DNA of 64,000 nucleotides, taken from positions 13,846,534 through 13,910,533 of the forward strand of contig CAKAKS010000004.1 in NCBI GenBank assembly GCA_916700875.1. Direction: 5' to 3'. This document shows positions 37,922 through 48,160 of the stretch, piece after piece; position 1 is the stretch's first letter; each line of letters begins with the position of its first letter. Both the position numbers and the translations under genes were made by a program. The DNA comes from Sebastes aleutianus. Lineage: Eukaryota > Chordata > Actinopteri > Perciformes > Sebastidae. The notes below the pieces were generated by a model. The model was not told the DNA's origin. It worked only from the letters and a program-made list of their open reading frames with translations, and searched no databases.

Positions 37922-39278
37922 GAGAGAGAGAGTCCTCCCTGAGAGGAGCAGCAGATGTTGGGGAGGGGGGTGGGAGGTCAAAGGTCACTCACCGTCCTGT
38001 CCTGACGGAAAGGTTTTGACCCAGGAACCTGAGGAGGTGAGGTGGCCCGTGCTCCCACATGCAGGCGTGAGCCCAGTCCTCGGCCGTCTTAGCCAGGGTG
38101 TCGTCCCACACCTAAAACACGCAGCAGGGACATGGTGGGAAACGTGGAAACCCCTTACATAATATCAAACACTAGATCTTCATTCAGCAGTGAGACGTGA
38201 GATAAGAGTTCATAGCACTGTTACAGGTGTTGCCATGGCAGGACGCAAAAGTCATCCATCATATCAGTTACATAAGCGGAGAGAAGTTAGTTGCCCAGTA
38301 ACTCTTTCATCTCTTGAATAGACGGGGGAGTTGGATAGCATCGGTTTGAGAATATACCCAAACTTGTCAACAGCCACTCGTGTATGGTTTCATTGGGAAT
38401 GGATTGTGAGTGGAGAAACGAGGAGACTTCCTCCTATTACTTCATTCTACAGTCAAGGGAAGAGTCGCTTTCATTGCATGTACTATAACTATAAAGGATG
38501 GAGATGCTGCCAATTTAAAAAATGGAAACATGTCGGCTCAGTTGCTACGTTCGGCCAAAACAGTTGCTGGAACAACCCTTCAAAGTAAAATGAGCATATA
38601 CTTTCATTTTATTTTGTAGCTGAAACTATGATGAAATTAAAAGTCAGATTTTGGACTTTGCCATCAAGTGGCCACTACTGCTCTCTCTATATTACACTGC
38701 CAGCAGGCTACTGGTACCATACATGACCCTTCCACTTCCTTTGGAAGTGACTACTTTGGTGGTCTCCTGCAGTGCAATCTGCTCAACAGCTGAAGGTGCC
38801 AAAGAAACTTCCTTACAAAACCACAGCTATTAAAATCACATTTCCTATGACAAATTATTTTACCTAATGCATGCACTTTGGTCACTAGCACATGCATATC
38901 ATAATAAAACATAAGGAAATACAGTACTTGGCTGCAGGAATATCATGCATTGAGTTGAAATACAGGCACATTGATAAATAAAAATGAATGAAAAGCTTTA
39001 CTTACCATATATTCCATGTTGGATGCTGGAGGGAACACCTTCCCTCTTACTTTGTTGTGGTAGTCAAGGATGGCCAGCATGTCGTTCTGACTGATGTAAC
39101 GCTTCCTCCTGCTTTTAGATAGAGTCGTGGTATCTGTTCCAGAGCTTTGCGCTGATGCGCCAAGACTGGTGAAATTGGCGGCTGGAGAGGACGCGCAGAT
39201 AGTCGTTGCCAGTGCACTTGCTCCTCCGCAAGATATGCACAGAAGTATGAAGTCTATGAGAAATAACTGAGGTTTCAT
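34513..39278 (-). CDS. pi15: pi15, peptidase inhibitor 15 (CAP-domain secreted protein, 5 coding exons)
   Basis: Coding exons are 39278-39006, 38111-37993, 36506-36374, 36284-36169 and 34648-34513, joined by GT-AG introns in consistent phase. They sum to 777 bp (258 residues plus TAA), the length I recall for human PI15. The start is the first Met of the exon and opens a hydrophobic signal peptide (about 1-24). An N-glycosylation sequon NFT lies at 35-37. A tetrabasic RRKR motif (57-60) precedes YISQND, matching the propeptide boundary known for PI15. The CAP domain holds CAP1 THYTQMVWATS (171-181) and CAP2 YLVCNYSPKGNW (206-217). The short Cys-rich tail ends in LHWFK, like human PI15. PI15 is known as a weak trypsin inhibitor of the CAP family; nothing here shows inhibition directly. 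It lies about 13 kb upstream of crispld1 on the same strand. Confidence 0.95.
34800..35287. mobile_element. inverted-repeat element E in pi15 last intron
   Basis: Begins ATGGTACGTGTCCACAGGAT (from 34799) and ends TTGTGGACACGTACCAT: 15-bp-class inverted ends with a GGTACGTGTCCACA core. The interior includes a short segment like family D (CTCGCCTAAAATGTTTTC). Non-coding. Confidence 0.65.
35405..35605. repeat. hairpin-type dispersed repeat, copy 2 in pi15 intron
   Basis: The left arm has TAGCTATTCTGGAGTTTTCA and GTGATCTTCATC. The right arm has GATGAAGATCATGTGATACG and AAGCTTCAGAACGGCTACCA, its inverted copy. Confidence 0.55.
36169..36284 (-). CDS. pi15: pi15 exon 5: CAP1/CAP2 signatures
   Basis: This exon is 116 bp, from acceptor TTTACAG to donor GTAAGT. 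It encodes MVWATSNKVGCAVHTCHNMN then VWGSVWKRATYLVCNYSP. Same length and phase as crispld1 exon 5. Confidence 0.95.
36374..36506 (-). CDS. pi15: pi15 exon 4: CAP Cys-rich stretch
   Basis: This exon is 133 bp, from acceptor GTTCACAG to donor GTACGA. It encodes YRSILQLVKPWYDEVKDYSF then PYPRDCNPRCPLRCYGPMC and THYTQ. Confidence 0.95.
36603..37032. mobile_element. family A copy 3, truncated, in pi15 intron
   Basis: Shares the TTAGCTTAGAATGAGCCC and GCCATGTTTCTACAG segments and the end CTAAACACTGTACCTTTAA with the other copies. The left terminal repeat is missing. Confidence 0.7.
37855..37933. repeat. GA/CT microsatellite in pi15 intron
   Basis: About 78 bp of GA with one GTGA interruption near 37919. 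On the transcribed strand it is a CU tract starting 60 nt after the exon 3 donor. Confidence 0.95.
37993..38111 (-). CDS. pi15: pi15 exon 3: CAP core
   Basis: This exon is 119 bp, from acceptor GTTTTAG to donor GTGAGT. It encodes VWDDTLAKTAEDWAHACMWE then HGPPHLLRFLGQNLSVRTG, plus two bases of R131. A long GA repeat begins 60 bp beyond the donor. Confidence 0.95.
38112..39005 (-). other. pi15: pi15 intron between exons 2 and 3
   Basis: An 894-bp intron. I see no repeat family or exon in it. Confidence 0.6.
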
Positions 39279-39334
39279 GATTGTTTTTTTTAGGAAAACT
39301 GCAGATAGAATACCCAGTACGTCTTGGAGAGATC
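39006..39334 (-). CDS. pi15: pi15 exon 2: start codon, signal peptide, propeptide
   Basis: Coding runs 39278-39006, 91 codons, ending NMEYM before the donor GTAAGT. Fifty-six bases of 5' UTR precede the ATG back to a probable acceptor CCTCTTTTCAG at 39335. The exon holds the signal peptide, a Ser/Thr/Ala-rich propeptide, RRKR, and YISQNDMLAILDYHNKVRGK. Confidence 0.93.
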
Positions 39335-39470
39335 TGAAAAGAGGAACAAGAACTTAAAAGTGTTGCCCCTGGTGCGCACAAATAAGATGCATTATTAAAC
39401 CAAGCTTCAAACCAATACACAGCAGAAATACCAGTGTACATTCCTCCACACAATCTTTTTGGTTACCTAC

Positions 39471-39592
39471 CTTTTCTTCCTTGTGCCTGCGTTGCCAAGG
39501 CTGTGTCACCTCCAAAGCCTCAGTAATGGATTGAGGAGAGAGAGAGAGAGAGGGAGGGAGCGTTTTTGAGCTTTGCAAACTTTGTGAGTGCT
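39471..39592 (-). other. pi15: probable non-coding first exon of pi15
   Basis: The exon ends GAAGAAAAG before a donor GTAGGT at 39470. A short 136-bp intron separates it from the acceptor at 39335. The 5' end is set about 30 bp downstream of the TATA box. It is pyrimidine-rich (CTCTCTCTCTC around 39550 on the minus strand). Confidence 0.5.
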
Positions 39593-39616
39593 TCAGGAGA
39601 ATCTGTCTTTTGGGGG

Positions 39617-39624
39617 TTTATATA
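39617..39624 (-). promoter_or_regulatory. TATA box of pi15
   Basis: The minus strand reads TATATAAA here, in the context GCCTATATAAACCC. It lies about 150 bp upstream of a good splice donor and 340 bp upstream of the pi15 ATG, as expected for a core promoter firing near 39590. Confidence 0.55.
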
Positions 39625-39855
39625 GGCTATTGCAGCAGTGGACGATGATGGAAGTGCGCCTGCCTCTGAAGATAGACGCACAGCCCCTCTTTGTCACCTG
39701 AAACACAGCATATGTTTGCGTTTTCCCTGACCCATTCCTGGCAAACTGTTGCTCAATTTCACCAGGACATCTGCGTCAGGTTTGCACATGCATGCTGCAG
39801 GATGTGGAAGGATAACATTTGATTAATGGAGTACAACCAAGGTGGATAGAGCATA

Positions 39856-40382
39856 TTAAAGGTCCCATATTATGCTCATTTTCAGGTTCATACTTGTATT
39901 TTGTGTATCTACTAAAAACATGTTTACATGCTGTAATGTTAAAAAAAACAACTTTATTTTCCTCATACTGTCAGCCTGAATATGCCTATATTTACCCTCC
40001 GTCTGAAACGCTCTGTTTTAGCGCATTTTTTAATGGAATTGCAACAGAATTGCGTTGCTAGGAAACAGCTTGGGTCCATGTGTACTTCCTGTCAGCTGAG
40101 GACATTCACATTGCACTGCAACCAGGAAATAAACTGGGACATATTTAGAATGTTTACGTTTCAATCTGTGTCAAGGGTCTAAATATTGTATATTCGTGAC
40201 ATCACGAATGGACAGAAATCCTGACGGCTTGTTTCAAATGCAGAGTTTCTGAATACGGGCTGTGTGTATTTCCCTGTGGATTGAGCGTTTTGATACTTTC
40301 ACAGTATTTATATAGGATTTAAGCCTGCTTTATAATAAAAAAAACATGAAAATCTCACTTTTTTATAATATGGGACCTTTAA
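39856..40382. mobile_element. family B element just upstream of the pi15 promoter
   Basis: Begins TTAAAGGTCCCATATTATGC and ends ATAATATGGGACCTTTAA; 527 bp. Shares CAGGTTCATACTTGTATTTT and ACATGTTTACATGCT with the crispld1 intronic copy. It lies about 230 bp upstream of the TATA box. Confidence 0.75.
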
Positions 40383-42749
40383 GTGACATTTAATGACTTT
40401 TTCTGGGTCCTAAAAAAGTGAATCTATCATGTATGTTGTTGGTGTGAAGTATTCTGCTAATATGGATGTGATTTATGTCAATATTTGAAATGTTATCTTT
40501 AAATATGAACCCTCAATGTCACAATATTTATTGGATTGACTTGACTGAAGGTGTTTGTCACATCAGCTCCATGTGCAGGTGATGAAATTTGCACTTCCCA
40601 CCAGCTCCACTGGTTACCCGCACAGGACATCCACATAAACTCATGGGTGGGAGGAAGCCAGCAGTTTTATGTGTCACTATCCATGTGTCCTATCAGTCTT
40701 CTTTGTCGTATTCAGTACAACTATAAAGATTACACTTGTTCAGTGTGTGGCTCCAGCTGTGCGGTTTGCCAGGGCAGATGCAGAACCAAGAAGAAGGGGA
40801 GAAGAAAAAAACCCTCTGCAGGTCATCATTTTCATTGGCAGCTGGTGAACAAATTGAAGAAACGTGACGCAGGAACAATTTTCCTCCCCCTTTTTTCTTC
40901 TCTCTCCCTCTCTTTCCCTCCTGCTCCCCTCTTGTTGTCTACGACTGGTGCTTTCCCAAAAAACCTTCTTGGAAGTGATGGACTTTTCAGGTGCTGGAAC
41001 TGGTTGGAAGAGATATATCACTCAAGAGTGCAAAGATTTTCTCCTCCGTTTCACTCCATCCATACATTTTTCAGCTCCCACTCTCCACCGCTGCTCTTCT
41101 TCAACAGACTGGAAGGTTTCACTGGGATGGAAAGTTGTTGGATAAATCATGACAGATTAGTTGCGTATATGTACTTCCTATTGACCTGATCCAGGGCTTT
41201 GAACACTTGGCAGAATGTCTTGAATTTTAACAGGATAAAACTTCAAATATGTAATGGTATTGGAGATGTGATAGACCATCAGCTATCCCTGAGTGAACTC
41301 TGAATACTTGTAGTGAAAGATAAGAGTTGCGCGGAGCAACTATTGGGCATACATTTTGGGAAAAAAATGCTTTTCATTCTATTTTCAAGCTTTTATCAAA
41401 CTATACCCAACAATCACTACATGTATTTAATCCCTGAAATATATTTTGATGTGATTTTCTTTTTTCTTGTTATGACTATGCACTCATCACATCTGCACAG
41501 TATTTTGCCTCATCCTCTCATCTGGTATCAATAGTCAGGCCGCTCTCCGGCCAGCAGGGCCCGCCGGCCAAAGATTCTGATTGACACTATCCCCGGGTTT
41601 ATAGCCATATCATGGTCCATATTATCAGATTATCTTAACATACACCTGTTTCCCAGCATTTCACACTATCTTTATGTGTATTTGGCCACAGGCTTCTAAT
41701 ACAAGACTGAACAGTGAAGTCAAAAGTTTAGTTTCATTGTGGAAAAAGCCGGATTTAATAGAATACTGTACTTCCACTGTATGTCTTTCTCTCCCACACA
41801 CACACAGTTTCTTCACGTTCAGTCTCCTCAAGGCACCCAGATGATATTCCCTCATTCTCAGAGTGCTGGTGCTTGTTTGCGGATGTGAACCCAGTGACTT
41901 CGAGACCGGCCGAAGCATTATTATCATATTATCAGGGTAATTAGGGCATTATTTGGGGGCACATGCTGCGATGAGGGGGCCTTGGGGTCTGTTTTGGAAA
42001 GGCATTCTTTTTCAGACAGAGCATTTATTTACCTACAATATATTGTTCCAAGTTTCCCCCATGCTTCCCCCCTCTGTGGAGGCCTCTCGAAGCCCAGTGT
42101 CGATGCCAGTACAGCAGAGAGAATGAGGTGCAGTGGTGAGCAAGAGGGAAAGAAAGCAAGAAAGAGGAATATAGCATGGGAGACAATAGACAGATTCAAC
42201 ACGTTTTGCATTAGTTAGATGCATCCAATCAAGGCAGAAGAATCCAAAACTGAAAGATTTTGAATTTGCATCACGTGTATTTGTGCAGTAAATCCAAGAG
42301 CAAAACAACTGATCATCTGTTTTCCATGCAAGTTAAAGCAAATAATTGTTATTGGACAGCTTTTGACCCAGGTCTTGGAGCATGGTAACCTGACCTGGAC
42401 AACTCAATAAGTAACTAAATCTCCTCTAAGGATGGCTCCTCTCCTCCCTCTTTCCACTATTCCAGCAATCAAAGCAGTAAAATGCTGTAGACTCCAGCTC
42501 AGCTGTGCACTCCACCCAAGGCTATTGTTACCGCTCTGGCAGAATCCACGGCTCATGGGAAAGTCACTAACAGATCGGCAGCATGTGAATGGATGAAAGA
42601 AAAAAAAATAGAGGTCTAATGTGACTTCTTGAAAACTTAGAAGAAGTTTGAAAGATGAGGTAGTAAGCTGTGGTTCAAGTTGTTCACAGGGTGGTCGTGG
42701 TGGTTTGTACTTGGACGTGAATTTATTCTGTGACTTTATATATGTGATT

Positions 42750-42815
42750 TAAAGGAGCGGCTCGACATTTTTGGGAAAAAGGCTTATTTGCTTTTTTGCT
42801 AAGAGTTAGATGAGA
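42750..42815. mobile_element. family G fragment
   Basis: TTTAAAGGAGCGGCTCGACA followed by a GGGAAAAAGGCTTATTTGC stretch resembles the family G left end. Lies next to family F copy 2. Confidence 0.45.
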
Positions 42816-42850
42816 AGACGCCACTCTCAGACTAGTGGGCAACCTTCGGG

Positions 42851-43370
42851 TCTGAAAGGTGAAGCCAATGCGGAAGTGCTTTAAACTTGCATTCTTTTTA
42901 ATAGCGACTCCTCTGGTTGCAAAAAGAAGTCTGATTGTATAGAAGTATATGAGAAAATGACCCTACTTCTCACTTGATATATTACCTCAGTAAACATTGT
43001 AAATTTATGGTCTCCTCTTCAATACAGCATGATGATCATTTTGTACATTATGGTCCCATTTAGAGTAAAATAGACAATAAAGCAGGGTATGCTTTAGGGC
43101 GTGGCTACCTTGTGATTGACAAGTCGCAACCACGCCGTTGTTCGGTCTGGGTGTTGGCCGTGTGTTCCTCTGAAAACATTAACCCTTTCACAGTGTGATT
43201 TCAGTTCATGAAAGTTAATTGTAAAATTTTGGTTGCCTAGAAATGTCTTATAAAGCGTTCAGTTGTACTCCACCCTCTGGTTTCACTTCTGGTTGCAAAA
43301 AAACCAAAATGGCGATGGCCAAATTGTCAAACTCGAGGCTTCAAAACAGCTGTCCAGAAACCAATGGCAA
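42851..43370 (+). mobile_element. family F repeat, copy 2
   Basis: From TCTGAAAGGTGAAGCCAATG to CAGAAACCAATGG. Same order of segments as copy 1, with the right edge missing. Confidence 0.65.
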
Positions 43371-45264
43371 ACTCTCGACAAGGAATCAAATCATATTTCC
43401 CAAACTGTCGGACTGCTCTTTTAACCAGCCATTCCAAGTACTTACTACTAACTGTATATTGGCTTTTTGAAAGCCATTTGTATTGGGGGAGCTGGGAAGT
43501 TGTTATGTCATGAGCTGGTTTTTGTTGGCCGGGGGGCAAAAAGAAAAAGTGACATTTCAAGAGTGGTTTACATTGGTCAGAAGCCCAGTCGTCTCTAACT
43601 TCAAGCTGTCCAGGCTGCTTTCTTCCACACACAGCTGTTAAACATTGTATCAGTGGAATATGCAGTTACATAGCAAATACTGTATGTTTCACACAGTCCG
43701 CTAACTTACGACGGGGCGAAGGCTTGTTGACAGTGAAAAAACCCTGCGGGTGAGAAAGCTTCAACCCTGTGTCCCCGTCTGAAGTTCAGGGTGGATTATT
43801 ACTCCTCCCTTGTCCAAAGAGTAACAAGCACAGTAATTAAGTCAATAAATATCTAGGTCTTCTGATCAAAGCGTGCCCTTGCCGAACTTCAATTTGATTC
43901 AAAATTAAATTCCTGCTGTGTTTTGACTGTATATACACCAAGGTGCTAATATAACATCATGAGAAAATTATTTTTCTTCGTAGAATCCAACTGGCAAGAG
44001 ACTGGCTGCGATGCCAGCTGGTACTGTAACTACAGTACTTACTGCTGAAAGATCACCCAATATAACGCAAAGTCACATTGTGTTGTATTTACCGAACAGC
44101 GACCTCTGCAAACATGACCGTAGAGAATCTGTTCCAGACGGGATGTTTCCCCCTGTTGTCTAGATACAAGTCTGGTTGTTGTTTGGTAGCTCAGAGGAAT
44201 CTAAGGTGACTTTGTCCTCAACCTCGGTCACAGGGAGGAAACAGACTATAAAGACCATTAAGGGAAGAGTAAACAGCAAATGACAGTGAGAGCAAATGAG
44301 GTTCAGCAGAATTCAAATATGTTTTCCACATGATGATAATTCCTAGAAGATGACAACAAGGGAAAATACAAAACTAGCAAGTTGCTGCACCATAAGCTTT
44401 ATGCAAGGGCCTGTAAAGGGCTTCAAACAATCTTAACAAACATTAAGTCACCAGAACATACACAATTAAACACCCATTTTCCCTGTTTAGAGTGTGGGAA
44501 AAAAACCTGAGGGATTACTATAGGGGGGCTTTTTTCGTCAGGAATAAGTCGCTCAGCTCGTGTATCTATTTTTGACATGTTACATTCCTTTGCCCCCAGA
44601 TATTCTCACCCATCTATAAGACATTTACAACCATCTTTGATGCTCAGGCCTTGTAAGACTGCACAGAGACGGGGGCTGTGGTCACACACAGACATTTCTC
44701 AAGAGGTTCAGATGTCAGCTGAGAGAGAGACAGGCAAACATGAAAAATCCAGCAGGACCTAAACTTAGAGTTGAGGCGTTTTTTATGATGTATCTTCATG
44801 ACAGCAGGTAACAAAAAATATCACCTGGGACTCAGGAGTGAGCTGCCAAAACCAAAACAACCTATAGAGAGTTTTCTGAAAAGCTGTGATATGCCTTTAC
44901 TTTGATGCCAGGAGATTATGCGTCATCTTGACATTTTGTCATTGTTTGGAGCCAGTGTCTGCGCAGTAGTGATCGAGTGGTGGAGCCGCGGTATCGAGGT
45001 CACCCGCCCAAACCAATCGCGAGCCGAGCGCGGCCACAGCTTGTCAGCAAGAGAGACTCGCACAGCTGTCAATTGTGACGTCTCACCCCCTTATTATAGC
45101 ATCAAATAACTAATGAACACTTGAACAAACATCAGCATGATAGGGACTACATAAAATGACAGAAACCATCTTTGAGGAAAAATGTATTTGATGTGTACTT
45201 TGACGTTTTAGTTTGGCCAATGTCCCATCCACTAACATGGAAGAGTTGGGATTTATGACCTATA

Positions 45265-45355
45265 CTGCAGCCAGCCACTAGGGGGCAATCGAGATGTTTT
45301 GGCTTCACTTTTGGGGAGCTGTCATGTTGTCCATCTTTATATACAATCTATGGTC
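45265..45355. repeat. fragment related to family F end
   Basis: Holds CCACTAGGGGGCAATCGAGA, GGCTTCACTTTTGGGGAGCT and CTTTATATACAATCTATGG, reminiscent of the family F terminus. Short and diverged. Confidence 0.4.
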
Positions 45356-48071
45356 GTTTGTTTTATCCGTACAACAACAAAAGCGTAAAAAAACGAACGA
45401 CAAGACTTTATGCCAAGCTAACAGTCTCTGGCTCTAGCGTTAGCGTACACATACAGTACAAGAGTGGTGTCTAACTCTGCAAGAAAACAAAAATGCAAAA
45501 GTATTCTTTTAAGTTGTCCTGCAGTCCACTCAAGCAAAGGGCAGGCACACATTAAGCCCTATACTGAATGCACGTTGGTTGCTGATTCTTCTGATGAAGG
45601 TGGATTTCTTGTGGCCTTGGCCAGTTGGGAGCAAAAGAGATGGTTCGATGTATGCTGGCTGGCCGGCCGGCTGGCTGGATCAGGCTGTGGCTGGGTAGGC
45701 CTGGAGGCAGTCTAGACAGCAGATGAGCAATGAGCTGGGTCCTGGCAGACAAGCCCTGTGGCTGGGACTCTACTGGGCAGGGCAGGGCCTCTGGGACTCC
45801 TGTCCAAGGCAGAAATGATACACGCACTGAACCACGCTGAGGTGTAGACACCCTAGCCTTTGTAGTTCTAATGCATGCTTCAAACTGATTAAGTTTAAAA
45901 GGGGAAAACAGATAAACTAGCAGTTGCCTAAGTCCACTTTTATACATATATCTTCTGATTCCTGAAGTCTGTTTTTCCTATAATCAAAATTTTGCCCAGG
46001 ATTTATGATTGACCTGAAGTTCTCACTATTCTTCCTGAATGAAGAAGTGGCCATTATCACAAAGTGAAAGCAAAGCTCCAGTCCCGGTCCCTACGTGGGT
46101 GGTTTAAGGCTTGATCCTTGCTTACTTGGCACCTGGTAAGAGCTTTTGTGTGGCTGGAAAGCACCGGCGAGGACCGCAACTTGCAGAATTTGCGTCCAGA
46201 GTGCAGCGGTGACATCTGGTGAACTGTACCATTCATCGTTAAAGAATATGCAAATTGTTATGTGGGATTATTTTTTATGTCAGCTTTTCTTCCTTGATCC
46301 TATTAGAGCCCGTTCAAGCAGCTACCTGCCAGAAACCCATGCAACAACGTACAATAACACAAGTGATACCATTGTTACACTCATGGTTGCGCCTTTCATG
46401 ATCTAAGTAGACACTATTGTTACAGAAACCTTCATTTTACAGTAGTTAGGTTTAAAAGAGGATTTCTTTGCTATGGATTTGGCACAGTAGATTCAAGATG
46501 TTACCAAAGCTTAGACCATGTTGTGTTAAGTATGATGTAAGTTGATTGGACATGCCAAACCTAGCTGGGTCATTTTCCAGCTCCAAGCTCCAGCTCCTTC
46601 TCCTGTTTCAAAATATTGTGAAATAAATGTGTTTCTTCCAATATACAGTATAGTCTGGTGGTCTTCTTTTATCTCAGGAGAAAATGAGGCCACAAACAAT
46701 TAGACGTGAAACAGAGTAAAAACAAAATGTTATTCTGATTTTTTTCCAATTCTTCCATGTTTGCTCTCTTGATTTTGGCCTTGAGGATGACAGAAATCTG
46801 GGAATCGAGTCCAAGGAGAGTTCACAAGGCTATGTACTAAAACAGCACTAACGCTGGAATTAAAACAGATTCACATTTGATTTGTGATATGATCATAAAA
46901 GAAACTTAAGATATTCAGAATCAGACAGGCTTCTTGCGTATTTATCTCACTTGAGTTTGGGTCATGACGTCGAAGGAGTAATCATCCATCTGTCATTAGC
47001 GGGCTCTTGCCCAGGCCGTGTTTACGATGACATCAGTGTTTTTGTTGGATCCATCTTATCAGAAAACCTCGAGCTTTCTCGCGCTCTGTGCTCCATGGAA
47101 GTGATGGATTTTATGTTGAGATGAAGCAAAGTCTCTGTGGGTTTCTGGGAGTCCCCCTTTTGGCCTTTTATCTTCGTCATCCTTGAATTGGCTTCGTGCC
47201 GTTTCTAGGTTTTCCCAACTGCACATGATGGGACTGGTCAAAGTGTCTCATTCACTTATTGAGTATTTCCCAAATACTGTGCCAGAACCCACTTGTTGTT
47301 TGGGGTCAAAGCTGGTTGCCACAATCCTTTGTGTTTTTTTGATCGGTCAGATATTGAAAATATCCATTTAGGGGTTTAGTGGTAGCTCACTTCCTCCTGA
47401 TCTTCCTCTCTCCCAGACTGTTTTGGTCCAAACAAGGTGACCTCAGATGTTTTGCACTGCACCCCCCTTTGTGAGGCTTCAACCCGCTGCGGCAGGTGGC
47501 ATCCCTCGTAAGAATTTACGGCTTGGTTCTTCTGGTTCAATGCAAACAAACCAAGTTTTATGGAGCAAATACTGAGAGGTCATGGTCCCTGCAGTCTGAT
47601 GGTACCATGGCAGAGAAACCTGGCTTCATTTATCCTGTGATATGTTTTCAGAAATTCCAAACTACAGTTTTCCTGAAAAACAATCATTTCTATTTCCCCC
47701 TCTATCTACTACACTGTATTTCATGTTGTAAAGACATATTGTAAAGTAGAAGCCAAACTCAATGATTGTTATGGAACCAAAAAAGAATTGGTTCTTACTG
47801 TAGACATTGTATTAATTTAATTTGGGTACTGTAGGTTTTAGCAAACATTACTCAAGCATGAGAACACTATGCATTTGTAGGGAACTATTTCTGCTGTGGA
47901 GTAATACACATTTGGTGCACTAGTGAACTTTGGAAGTTGTGAGGGCCTAAGCTGGCATGCACAGATAGATTTACAAAAAAAGAGGCTTTTATTCACACAA
48001 AAATTAAGTAAACAATTTACAAAATATGTAATAAAGTTCTGGGCCCATAAAAGCGGACAACTAAACAGAAC

Positions 48072-48160
48072 TTAAAGTTGCAGTGTGTAGGATTTTACAG
48101 CATCTAGTGGTGAGATTGCAACCAACTGAAACTTCTTCTGAGAACTACGGTAGGTGACGC
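48072..48160. mobile_element. family A fragment, inverted
   Basis: TTAAAGTTGCAGTGTGTAGG followed by CATCTAGTGGTGAGATTGCA is the right end of family A in reverse orientation. Only about 90 bp remain. Confidence 0.6.

Larger units (their letters stand above)
36507..37992 (-). other. pi15: pi15 intron between exons 3 and 4
   Basis: A 1486-bp intron. It contains a 5'-truncated copy of the AAAGGAACAGTG element (36603-37032) and the GA repeat at 37855-37933. Confidence 0.6.

Noticed and set aside
37785..37988. Peptides with Ser-Leu repeats
   Set aside because: Translation of the GA/CT microsatellite in a pi15 intron.
40551..41189. 212-codon plus-strand open frame, the longest in the window
   Set aside because: It is low-complexity in parts, with no recognisable domain, no homologue I can name and no splice or promoter context. 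It may be chance in C/T-rich DNA.
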